From the NCBI RefSeq assembly GCF_040096355.1, contig NZ_JBBMEX010000002.1, positions 124,001 through 188,000 of the forward strand: a stretch of 64,000 bases of DNA, given 5' to 3'. Under the pieces are notes generated by a model. It had not been told where the DNA came from. It searched no databases and was given only the letters and a program-made list of their open reading frames with translations. Each line of letters starts with the position of its first letter. Position 1 is the first letter of the stretch. The translations under genes and the position numbers were made by a program. Positions 9,306 through 17,123 of this stretch are shown one piece after another. This DNA is from Maccoyibacter intestinihominis (lineage in GTDB: Bacteria > Bacillota > Clostridia > Lachnospirales > Lachnospiraceae).

Positions 9306-11245
9306 TCTGCCACACGACCATGTAAATAATCGTCCGATATTTGCTTCGTGGTCATTTCCTCTGATAAATCCGGTAAATAGTTACGGGCAAGCAGGGAGAT
9401 TTCTTTTTCGGATTTCATAATACGGTAAGGCTTTCGTGGATTGTCTGTATCCTCTAAAATATCGAGTATTTTCATCAATTCGATATAAGGTAAAATACTC
9501 TGCTTTGTCTTTGGAAATCCCAGATCGGTAAGATGTTCTGACAGGTATTTTGCAGAAGTGTAACCGCGTTTGTCCTCTGCGATCAGTTTCATAACGATTG
9601 CAATGATAGTATTTTCTCTGCAATTCATTTCTTTGGTAGGGTTGTTATTTATGAAGCTGGCTAAGCCATATTTTAACGTGATTTCCGGCATTCCGTTTTC
9701 ATCCACTATGATTTTTTGGATCAGTAGTTCGATATCTTTATGCCCCAGAGTTCCTTTTGCAATTATGTGCTCCATGATATCCAGAGGATTTTTTAAACTG
9801 TCCGTTGCATCCGGTGCCTCTGTGGTAGATTTTTCCAGTTCTGTTAGCTGCATTTCCAATTCGTGAATTTGTTTACATAAATCTGCTTGCATAGAGTCAT
9901 AAGCTTCACGGATAAAATCTTCATTGTGGATGGAAGTCTCATTTTCGGCAGCCAGTGATAAATCCTTTATTTTCTGTGTAAGAAGAATTTTTAGTTGATT
10001 TTTTCGGTCATCGATCGTGGTATGCAGTTCCTGTCTTTTTTGTTCTAAGCTTTTTTTCTCTGTTTGAAAATCCTCCGGATCATAGCCGGCAATTACGTCA
10101 CTGAAAGCATTTTTGCACACTTGAAGATAGGTCAGGACGTCTCTCATAAGATCGGCTTCTTCAATCAAATGAGCCTTAGAACAATAACGTTTCCCTTTCG
10201 TATTATAAGTGGTGCAGATATAATATTTGCGTTCTCTGTCGGAGGTCCGGCGTTTGATCGGTGTGAGGCGGCTTCCGCAATCCTTACAGAACAGACAACC
10301 GCTAAATGGATTTGGAACTTCTGAACCTGCCCATTGTCCAAAGCTACCACGGTAGTTTGTGTGATTGCGTTTTTCTTTTAATTCCTGCACCAGAGAAAAC
10401 GTAGTCTCATCGATAATTGCCGGATGATGATTTTCAAAAAGATACTGTTCTTCCCTGGGGATGCGACAGTCTTTGCCATGGATGGTTTTTCTGGCACGTT
10501 TTCGTAAGCGGAGCGTACCGATATAAAAATCATTGTCAAGTAAATCCCGCACCATGCTGTCTGACCAGCGAAAAGCAATGTTTCTTTTGGTTAACTGTCT
10601 GTTTTCTATTTCATGCTCGTGCTGTTTCATAGAGGGAGTAGGGATTTGCTGTTCATTTAAATAATTGGCAATCTTCCGGTAGCCAAGACCGGAAAGATAG
10701 AGCCGATAAATGGATCGGATGGATTCCGCTTCGGCAGGATCAATGCTGAACATCGTCGGATTGTCTGTGTCACGCCGATACCCAAACGGCGGTCTTGTCA
10801 GCAGTGCACCTTCTTTTTGCTTCGCACCTATGGCACGTTTGATTTTTTTACTGGTGTCTTTTACATATCGCTCGTTAAACCAGGTTTTAATCCCGATCGT
10901 ATCATCGGCTGGTTCCATAGAATCATAGTTATCGTCGATCACAACCAAATGTTTTCCACGCTCCTGAAATTCGTCCAGTAATAAAAGCACTTTTGCGTTA
11001 TGTCTGCCAAGGCGTGAAAAATCCTTGACATAGACAGTATCAATATCGTGATCCAGATCAGCCATCATCTGCTGAAATCCCGGTCGGTCAAAGACATAGC
11101 CGGAAACGCCGTCATCTTCGTACCAGCGATCGATGGCGATGCCATGATCGGCTGCATACTGGCTGATGATCAGCTTCTGGTTTTCTATGGAAACATAATT
11201 TTTTTTATCATCGTCTTTTGAGAGACGGACATATCCTGCATTCAT
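9278..11245 (-). CDS. Large serine recombinase (integrase of the 14.8-kb element)
   Basis: A 655-residue site-specific recombinase. The start at 11245 (MNAGYVRLSKDD) has GAAAGG upstream; an ORF extension to 11305 is not needed. The N-terminal resolvase domain has Ser9 as catalytic nucleophile and VYVKDFSRLGRH near residue 75. A recombinase domain follows, then a zinc ribbon (CKDCGSRL...C...C near residues 320-355), a coiled coil (~385-480) and a C-terminal DUF4368-like tail. The gene lies at the left end of the element and its last codons run across the attachment core into host DNA. In the circular form the frame would stop at the core (AGG TGA), 7 residues earlier. It should catalyse integration, and excision with a directionality factor. 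Confidence 0.93.
   Translation of the reverse strand: MNAGYVRLSKDDDKKNYVSIENQKLIISQYAADHGIAIDRWYEDDGVSGYVFDRPGFQQMMADLDHDIDTVYVKDFSRLGRHNAKVLLLLDEFQERGKHLVVIDDNYDSMEPADDTIGIKTWFNERYVKDTSKKIKRAIGAKQKEGALLTRPPFGYRRDTDNPTMFSIDPAEAESIRSIYRLYLSGLGYRKIANYLNEQQIPTPSMKQHEHEIENRQLTKRNIAFRWSDSMVRDLLDNDFYIGTLRLRKRARKTIHGKDCRIPREEQYLFENHHPAIIDETTFSLVQELKEKRNHTNYRGSFGQWAGSEVPNPFSGCLFCKDCGSRLTPIKRRTSDRERKYYICTTYNTKGKRYCSKAHLIEEADLMRDVLTYLQVCKNAFSDVIAGYDPEDFQTEKKSLEQKRQELHTTIDDRKNQLKILLTQKIKDLSLAAENETSIHNEDFIREAYDSMQADLCKQIHELEMQLTELEKSTTEAPDATDSLKNPLDIMEHIIAKGTLGHKDIELLIQKIIVDENGMPEITLKYGLASFINNNPTKEMNCRENTIIAIVMKLIAEDKRGYTSAKYLSEHLTDLGFPKTKQSILPYIELMKILDILEDTDNPRKPYRIMKSEKEISLLARNYLPDLSEEMTTKQISDDYLHGRVADRWHATDGF
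9300..9325. other. attL: core and left attP arm
   Basis: Core CACCTG at 9300-9305 followed by the left arm at 9306-9325. Read on the minus strand the arm is TTACATGGTCGTGTGGCAGA, matching the right arm at 16 of 20 positions. The host attB half lies just left of 9300, inside the binding-protein gene. Confidence 0.85.
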
Positions 11246-11336
11246 AGAGGAGCCTTTCTGCTTGAATGTAAATAGTTTATGAAGCATTATGGAATGATAT
11301 GACATCGTCTTTTGCCCCCCCTAATCGTTAAAAAAA

Positions 11337-11388
11337 TTGACATATAGATCGCAGTGTGATATATATAATATATCGTAGTTCGATATAT
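11337..11388 (+). promoter_or_regulatory. Promoter and PadR-type operator
   Basis: TTGACA at 11337-11342 with a TATATA -10 at 11360-11365 (17-base spacer). Just downstream is a perfect dyad ATATATCG/CGATATAT (11368-11375 and 11381-11388, 5-base centre). The position suggests autorepression by the PadR protein encoded 24 bases downstream. Confidence 0.65.
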
Positions 11389-11411
11389 CGCACTAAAAAA
11401 GGAAATGGACA

Positions 11412-11729
11412 ATGGATGCACATATAAAAAAAGTTTATGTTCCGATGACGGAGACCGGATTTTATATTCTGTTATGTCTGCGTTCTCCGAATCACGGATA
11501 TGGAATTGTACAGAAAGTAAAGGAAATTACAGACAATGAAGTCATACTCGGTCCGGGAACCATGTATGGAAGTCTGTCAAAAATGGAAAAAGACGGATTG
11601 ATCCAATTTGTCTGTGAAGAAGATAAGCGAAAAATTTATCAGATTACAGATCTCGGTACAGAAGTTCTGGAATTGGAGTGGAAGAGGATCCGCAGATTGT
11701 ATCGCAATGCACAGGAGAGAATGGAATGA
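11412..11729 (+). CDS. PadR-family transcriptional regulator
   Basis: A 105-residue winged-helix repressor. The N-terminal half has FYILLCLRSPNHGYGIVQKV and GPGTMYGSLSKMEKDGLI, the recognition region typical of PadR. The C-terminus is a short dimerisation helix. It overlaps the next frame by 4 bases (ATGA), the usual PadR-DUF2812 arrangement, in which the partner is a membrane protein. It is in the mobile element, divergent from the recombinase, and a dyad in its leader suggests self-control. Confidence 0.9.
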   Translation: MDAHIKKVYVPMTETGFYILLCLRSPNHGYGIVQKVKEITDNEVILGPGTMYGSLSKMEKDGLIQFVCEEDKRKIYQITDLGTEVLELEWKRIRRLYRNAQERME

Positions 11730-11905
11730 GTGATAAGAAAAAAGAAGTTCGCTGGTTTTCTATTATGGATTATGAAAAAGAAGCAGATTATCTGAGTAAA
11801 AGGCATCAGGAGGGATGGGAGTATCTGATGGATTTTAATGGATACTGTTATTTTCGAAAACCGATGGCTATGATGCAGCAAAAAGAAGAAATTTTTGCTG
11901 TCTGA
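11726..11905 (+). pseudogene. DUF2812-like fragment
   Basis: A 59-residue frame coupled to PadR by ATGA. KKEVRWFSIMDYEKEADYLSKRHQEGWEY matches the N-terminal part of DUF2812 membrane proteins that pair with PadR regulators. The family is usually 150 residues or more with membrane helices; here the frame stops after FRKPMAMMQQKEE. A detached hydrophobic frame at 11920-12048 is probably the leftover C-terminal part, so an internal deletion is the likely cause. Confidence 0.65.
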
Positions 11906-11919
11906 TCATAAATGGTTAT

Positions 11920-12048
11920 ATGTCCACGACCGAACATGGAGCACATAGACTTACGATCGTGTTTGCTGTATTAATGGTTTTATATATGGTTATCTTTTTA
12001 CAGTTTGCCGTAAAATACTTTTTCTTCCGACAGAAATTAAAAAAATAA
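11920..12048 (+). CDS. 42-residue single-pass membrane peptide, probable remnant
   Basis: Encodes MSTTEHGAHRLTIVFAVLMV and continues with a hydrophobic helix and a basic tail (FFFRQKLKK). No convincing ribosome binding site precedes it. It may be the C-terminal membrane segment of the broken DUF2812 protein upstream rather than an independent gene. Confidence 0.4.
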   Translation: MSTTEHGAHRLTIVFAVLMVLYMVIFLQFAVKYFFFRQKLKK

Positions 12049-12050
12049 GA

Positions 12051-12254
12051 TCAGTCGGTATCAGCCAAATGATTTTTGATCAGTGCCCGGATGCCATTAT
12101 GGATATCGGCATCCGGATCGCCATCTGAAAAAGTGACAACCCGAAAACCGATGTCAGCATATTTTCTACGTTCGGCTTCAAATTCTTCCTGTGAAGGAAA
12201 ATCACTGTGCCAGAGATAATACGTCGGTTTGTGCAAAAGACTCACATCTTTCAA
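12051..12254 (-). CDS. Small conserved-looking protein of unknown function
   Basis: A 67-residue acidic soluble frame. The part from YYLWHSDFPSQEEFEAERR to VVTFSDGDPD has the composition of a real protein and resembles short hypothetical proteins of mobile elements, but I cannot name a family. No clear ribosome binding site is seen. It lies between the DUF2812 remnant and a terminator, pointing opposite to PadR. Confidence 0.45.
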   Translation of the reverse strand: MKDVSLLHKPTYYLWHSDFPSQEEFEAERRKYADIGFRVVTFSDGDPDADIHNGIRALIKNHLADTD

Positions 12255-12362
12255 TGAAAGGTTTTATCACTATCATATAAAAGGTGGACAGTGTTGATGT
12301 GTGGATTTTGGGGGCAGTTATCTGTTTATTACTGCCGGATATGGAAGTAGATAAATAAAAAA

Positions 12363-12391
12363 CTCTGTTCATTTTAGAACAGAGCACTTTT
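12363..12391. terminator. Intrinsic terminator
   Basis: Stem CTCTGTTC/GAACAGAG (12363-12370, 12377-12384) with a T-run after it on the plus strand and an A-run before it, so it could work in both directions. Confidence 0.7.
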
Positions 12392-12480
12392 TTCTCATTA
12401 ACGATAATGTCATCTCCTATGTGAACCTGATGATATAATATCATAGGCATGTAATGGGGGCAAATAGGCATTCCCCATAT

Positions 12481-13257
12481 CTAAATCGTAACAGCAACCT
12501 GCGTAATATAATCCGAACTCTGTTCTCCACGGCTGGGTGGACCCTCTAAATAGATGTTGCGAAACGGTCCTGTGGTCTGGATATGGTTGGTCTCTACATA
12601 GGTATTTAAGGTAGCGATCGCAGTTCCGATCCCCTCATAAGGCCCGCGGTAATAGACACATAGAGCAGGGGATTCGGCAAACTCTGTCCGTTCTTCGCCT
12701 GCAAAATCGTCCTCGACCGGAATGCAGCACATCAGATCCAGACCCGTGTCAGGTTGTCCGATACGCATGGTAAACATTCTGGCAGACATGGACATCTTTC
12801 CGGTTCTGGCGGCGGCAATATAAGTGTCACGCAATTTGTCAGCCGCATCCTTTATATCCTTACATTGATATCTGCGGCAATAACATACCTGTTTTGGCAG
12901 GCGTACACGATGAATGCTTAAATCGCCCGGTTTTGCAGCACGAACCTGAAGTAACTGGATATTGCGGTCTAATGCAGCACGCAGATCCATCAGACGTGCC
13001 AGATGGTGGTCTAGATTTTTGGAATCATAATAATATTCCCGGATTTCTGAGAGAGACAGTCCTAAAGTCTGCAAAGAGCGGATGGAGCGGATCTGTGTCA
13101 TATTGTCTGCAGTATAATAGCGGTATCCGCTGTTTTTATCCTTGATGGCGGGTGTCAGTAACCCCATTTCTTCATAGACAAGGATGGTTTTTCTGGTGAT
13201 ACCAAGAATTTTTGCGATTTCGCCTATTTTAAATAAATGATCGTCCTGCTTTTTCAT
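12481..13257 (-). CDS. MerR-family activator with GyrI-like effector-binding domain
   Basis: A 258-residue regulator starting at 13257 (MKKQDDHLFKIGEIAK; GGAG lies 7 bases upstream). Residues ~7-75 form the MerR winged helix (IGEIAKILGITRKTILVYEE, GYRYYTADNMTQI), a linking helix follows, and the C-terminal ~150 residues resemble the GyrI/BmrR ligand domain (CVYYRGPYEGIGTAIATL, ending NIYLEGPP). Such proteins bind small hydrophobic ligands and twist promoters with long spacers. It is divergent from the surface-protein gene, whose promoter has a 19-base spacer with a dyad, making that gene the likely target. A paralogue with the same neighbour is at 42623-43396. Confidence 0.9.
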   Translation of the reverse strand: MKKQDDHLFKIGEIAKILGITRKTILVYEEMGLLTPAIKDKNSGYRYYTADNMTQIRSIRSLQTLGLSLSEIREYYYDSKNLDHHLARLMDLRAALDRNIQLLQVRAAKPGDLSIHRVRLPKQVCYCRRYQCKDIKDAADKLRDTYIAAARTGKMSMSARMFTMRIGQPDTGLDLMCCIPVEDDFAGEERTEFAESPALCVYYRGPYEGIGTAIATLNTYVETNHIQTTGPFRNIYLEGPPSRGEQSSDYITQVAVTI

Positions 13258-13311
13258 GATCGTTCTCCGTTCTTTTTTGAAAAAAATATGTGGAATAAGG
13301 GTAGTTATCAC

Positions 13312-13342
13312 TTGACTTGTCCCTTAGGGTACGATTTATAAT
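13312..13342 (+). promoter_or_regulatory. MerR-type promoter with 19-base spacer
   Basis: TTGACT at 13312-13317 and TATAAT at 13337-13342 are separated by 19 bases. The spacer contains the dyad CCCTTAGGG (13321-13329), like the CCCCTTAGGGG type of BmrR-like operators. It points to the surface-protein gene. Confidence 0.75.
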
Positions 13343-13383
13343 TACTATAACAAAAAGTATGTAAGTTTACAAGGAGAATGCAT

Positions 13384-16300
13384 ATGAGAAAACGAAATCA
13401 AATGAAAAAAGGAATTGCAGCTTTGCTTTCGGGCGTATTGGCATTTGGAATGACGGCGGGAGTGATTCCCGGGTTCGAGGGAAGTAAGCAATCTGTACAG
13501 GCGGCAACCGGTATTGAACCGAGTGTGACAGCCTATGCAACAAAGGAACAGATGATGGATGGTACTTTTGCAACGGATTGGAGGAGCGGAACGGCTGCAA
13601 ATGTAGGTGTGCTGGAATTTGGTAAGAATAGTACCCAAAAGACGCAGAAATGGTATATCTTAGGAAAAGATAAATATGTAGACGGTGATAATACCGTAAT
13701 TTTTACAGTACAAGACGGAATTATTCCTCTCACAAGACCAAATGACGCACAGAAATATTCAACGACGACAAATGATAGAGCATATAAGGACATCTATGGA
13801 ACATATCCAACCGGAAAGGAACCAACAACTGTACCTTGTAATCATTATGGAGCGAGTACTTTAAGAGCGGAACTGAATAAGATAGCGAGTGATACGGCCT
13901 GCTTTTCTACAGCGCAGCAGAACCTGTTGAATACGACCACGATAACAACAAAGTATACACTTTCCAAAGTGGAGTATTCCTATACGAATTCAGATAAATT
14001 ATACGCTCCTGTTTTTAATCCTTCTTACAAACAACTCATAAGAATAGGAAGCAATGATCAAATATGGATATCGACGCGGGTCTATTGGGATAGCCAAAAC
14101 CCGACATGGACGCGTTCGCCTATGAAGAATTATGGGGATCGTGTGTACGCTGTGTCGAGAACATTGAATTCGACCGGCTACCTTCCCGAACAGCTGATTA
14201 AAGCAGGCAGTGCTGCTTCTAATCTGAATCTGACAGATGTTCTCTTTGCATCATCGGCAGAAGCGGCAACTTCTGATACCGCAGTGTCAGGTGAGATTGC
14301 ACAAGGGAAAGCAATGACTTTGCGACTGAATGGAGGCGGCAAGGATATTGGTACGGTAACCTGCAATGCTGACGCAGGACAGATCAATGCGAAAAAAGGA
14401 AATACCGCAGGTAATGTGGCACTTGTAGTACAAGGAAATGACGGAACGAAGGACTGGTATTACAGTAAACAGATCAGTGGAACAGATAATGTGATCGTAA
14501 ATGCCTCTGATATCGCAGCAGAATCGAATACACCTTCTGATATTGATCTTGCAAATTGTAAAATCTGGCTGGAGGTAACGGAAGATAGTGTGGCTTATGC
14601 GGTTGAGGCAACAGCGACAACAGATGTGGTTAAGACCAATATTTCATCGGTAGAGATTACAGGGATTGACACACCGGTATCCAATACGGCATTAGATACT
14701 TCTGCTGTATGTGCAACCCAAGGGGTAAGCACAACTGCACCTGCTGTTACATGGACACCGAATGACATCAACGCAGGCTATAACACAATCTATACAGCAA
14801 GTGTTACACTTGCAGCATCTGCAAACTACGAGTTTACAGATTCTGTAATAGTGACCATAAATGGAAATAACGCAAATGTAACAAAGAATGAAGATGGAAC
14901 CTTAACGGTAATATACACATTCCCTGCAACGGCAAAGGATAAACTTACAAGCATTACGGTACCGGGGACTGTTACAGTGGCGAACGGTACTGCTTATAAA
15001 GATATGAACCTTCCAACGCAGGTTAACATTGTGACAGAAGGAAATACGGTAGACAAAGCAGATGTTACATGGGATACAGCAAGTGGTAATTATGATCCGT
15101 CGGTATTGACAGAGCAGGTTGTAACTTTAAACGGTACGGTAACATGTCCGGAAAATATAGATGCAAATGGAGTAGCACTTACTACCAGTATCACCATTAC
15201 AGTCAGTGCTGCAGGTATTGTAGGCGCACCGACTCCATCGGTAGAAAGCGGTACATATACTGAGAACCAGAAAGTTGCATTAGCATCTTCTACAGAAGGA
15301 GCAACCATTTATTATACAACGAATGGTTCAGAGCCGGGGAGAACGAGCGGAACAAGATATACAGGCCCGATTACTGTCCCGGGAACGGAAGGTCAGAGTA
15401 TAACGACAACCCTGAAAGCCATTGCGGTAAAGAATGGTATGCAGGACAGTGAGGTAAAGACATTTACCTACACGATCAATATTCCAAAACCGATCGTTAA
15501 GCATACGATTACAGCTACAGCCGGAGCAAACGGAAGCATTTCTCCAAGTGGAAAAGTGGAAGTGGTCGAAGGAGCTGACCAGGCGTTTTCTATTACAGCA
15601 AATGAAGGCTATGAGATCGAATCCCTGAAAGTGGATGGAAAAACAGTAAATACTGCAGCAAGCTATACATTTCCAAATGTAAGGGCAGCGCATACGATAG
15701 AAGCAACCTTCAAACAAAAGATTACAGTAGAGAAACCAAGTATCGGTAAACAGCCACAGAATGTATCCGTAAAAGCAGGAGAACAGGCAACCTTTACAGT
15801 GGCAGCTACCGGAACGGACTTAAAGTATCAGTGGCAGATAGACAGAAATGATGGTAAGGGATTTGCAGACATTGCCGGAGCAGACAGAGCAAGTTATACG
15901 ACATCTGCAGTAGATAAAAATTGTAACGGTTATAAATATCAGTGTGTGATCAGCAATTCCGCGGGTTCTGTTACAACCGGTACAGCAACTCTGACTGTAA
16001 CAGAGGATGTAACGCCTCCGGTTCAGCCTACAGTAAAGAAACCAAGTATCGGTAAACAGCCACAGAATGTATCTGTAAAGGCAGGAGAACAGGCAACCTT
16101 TACAGTAAAAGCTACAGGAACAGACTTAACATATCAGTGGCAGATAAACAGAAACAATGGCAAGGGATTCGTAGATATTACCGGAGCAGACAAAGCAAGC
16201 TATACGACTGGTGTGGTAGACATGCTTTGCAATGGTTATAAATATCAGTGTGTGATCAGCAATTCTGCGGGTTCTGTTACAACGAATGCAGCAACTCTGA

Positions 16301-16848
16301 CAGTGACAGAAAGTACGACACCATCACCGGATCCGGTTTCCTATAAAATCCTTGACGGTGCCAACAGTTCATGGACAGAGAATACAGATGGAAGTCTTAC
16401 CATTCGGGGAAACGGTGAAATGGAGAAGTTCCAGAATGTAAAAGTGGATGGTAAGATCATTGATAAGAAAAACTATACGGTTACAAAGGGTTCCACGATC
16501 ATCACATTGAAAGTGGATTATCTTAAGACACTTGCTACCGGAGATCATACGTTTGAAATCGTCTGGACAGATGGTTCTGCAACTACGAAGTTTGCAGTAG
16601 CAAAAAATAAATCCGGTGATAACAACAAAAACAACAATAACAATAATAAGAAGAACAACAGCAACAACGCTAAGAATAACCAGACAACACAGAACAATCC
16701 TACAGATACCAAGAAGAAGGAACAGAGTGTAACAGCTCCAAAGACGGGAGATACATCTGATATGACACTTTGGACCACACTTCTGATCGTATCCTTTGCA
16801 GGAGCAGCGGGAATCGTTGTAAGAAGAAACAATAAGACTTGTAAATAG
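13384..16848 (+). CDS. Large sortase-anchored multidomain surface protein
   Basis: About 1154 residues. ATG at 13384 is preferred to 13378 because AAGGAG (13371-13376) is 7 bases away. A signal peptide (KKGIAALLSGVLAFGM) is followed by a DUF6273-like region (WYILGKDKYVDGDN), Ig-like domains, a chitobiase-C-terminal-like repeat (YYTTNGSEP), a 'bacterial repeat' domain (GANGSISPSG), two near-identical 102-residue Ig-like repeats, an X2-like domain, an Asn/Lys-rich spacer, the sorting-type signal APKTGD, a membrane helix and a basic tail. It is likely fixed to the wall by a sortase not present here. The C-terminal layout is shared with the protein at 43526-46870. Confidence 0.88.
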   Translation: MRKRNQMKKGIAALLSGVLAFGMTAGVIPGFEGSKQSVQAATGIEPSVTAYATKEQMMDGTFATDWRSGTAANVGVLEFGKNSTQKTQKWYILGKDKYVDGDNTVIFTVQDGIIPLTRPNDAQKYSTTTNDRAYKDIYGTYPTGKEPTTVPCNHYGASTLRAELNKIASDTACFSTAQQNLLNTTTITTKYTLSKVEYSYTNSDKLYAPVFNPSYKQLIRIGSNDQIWISTRVYWDSQNPTWTRSPMKNYGDRVYAVSRTLNSTGYLPEQLIKAGSAASNLNLTDVLFASSAEAATSDTAVSGEIAQGKAMTLRLNGGGKDIGTVTCNADAGQINAKKGNTAGNVALVVQGNDGTKDWYYSKQISGTDNVIVNASDIAAESNTPSDIDLANCKIWLEVTEDSVAYAVEATATTDVVKTNISSVEITGIDTPVSNTALDTSAVCATQGVSTTAPAVTWTPNDINAGYNTIYTASVTLAASANYEFTDSVIVTINGNNANVTKNEDGTLTVIYTFPATAKDKLTSITVPGTVTVANGTAYKDMNLPTQVNIVTEGNTVDKADVTWDTASGNYDPSVLTEQVVTLNGTVTCPENIDANGVALTTSITITVSAAGIVGAPTPSVESGTYTENQKVALASSTEGATIYYTTNGSEPGRTSGTRYTGPITVPGTEGQSITTTLKAIAVKNGMQDSEVKTFTYTINIPKPIVKHTITATAGANGSISPSGKVEVVEGADQAFSITANEGYEIESLKVDGKTVNTAASYTFPNVRAAHTIEATFKQKITVEKPSIGKQPQNVSVKAGEQATFTVAATGTDLKYQWQIDRNDGKGFADIAGADRASYTTSAVDKNCNGYKYQCVISNSAGSVTTGTATLTVTEDVTPPVQPTVKKPSIGKQPQNVSVKAGEQATFTVKATGTDLTYQWQINRNNGKGFVDITGADKASYTTGVVDMLCNGYKYQCVISNSAGSVTTNAATLTVTESTTPSPDPVSYKILDGANSSWTENTDGSLTIRGNGEMEKFQNVKVDGKIIDKKNYTVTKGSTIITLKVDYLKTLATGDHTFEIVWTDGSATTKFAVAKNKSGDNNKNNNNNNKKNNSNNAKNNQTTQNNPTDTKKKEQSVTAPKTGDTSDMTLWTTLLIVSFAGAAGIVVRRNNKTCK
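15733..16310 (+). repeat. Tandem 306-bp repeat inside the surface-protein gene
   Basis: Two successive copies start at 15733 and 16039, both opening with AAACCAAGTATCGGTAAACA, offset exactly 306 bases (102 codons). They encode Ig-like domains. High nucleotide identity suggests recent duplication or gene conversion. Confidence 0.85.
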
Positions 16849-16951
16849 GATTTCTGGTGAATAGCCGGAAGGTAAAATAACCGGAAGCGGTTTATAAGAC
16901 AGGATAGAACAAGCTTCACTGACACGAGAGTGTTGGTGAGGCCTGTTTTTT

Positions 16952-17007
16952 TCTATAGGAAATACCGTGTTTCCTATAGAGCAAGAAGCCCTTCGGGCGA
17001 AGATGCG
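16952..17007. repeat. Dispersed repeat D (CTATAGGAAA palindrome), copy inside element
   Basis: Perfect 11-bp stem TCTATAGGAAA/TTTCCTATAGA (16952-16962, 16970-16980) followed by CAAGAAGCCCTTCGGGCGAA. The same module occurs at 30464-30542 and 62521-62612, with a half copy at 49487-49502. Confidence 0.85.
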
Positions 17008-17038
17008 TATATCCGGTAGTTCGGATTGCAACTTTAAA

Positions 17039-17067
17039 TTGCCATAGAAAATATATCTTGCTATAAT
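17039..17067 (+). promoter_or_regulatory. Sigma-A promoter of the HD-GYP gene
   Basis: TTGCCA at 17039-17044, 17-base spacer, TATAAT at 17062-17067. This places the start of transcription near 17074, ahead of the chosen ATG at 17124. Confidence 0.7.
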
Positions 17068-17123
17068 TTATGGTAAAGAATAACAAAACAGGATTTTTCA
17101 GTATAAAGTTGAGGGATGAAAAG

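Noticed and set aside
12202..12471. 89-codon minus-strand frame upstream of the MerR gene
   Set aside because: It overlaps a terminator and the small gene at 12051-12254, has no ribosome binding site, and shows no family features.
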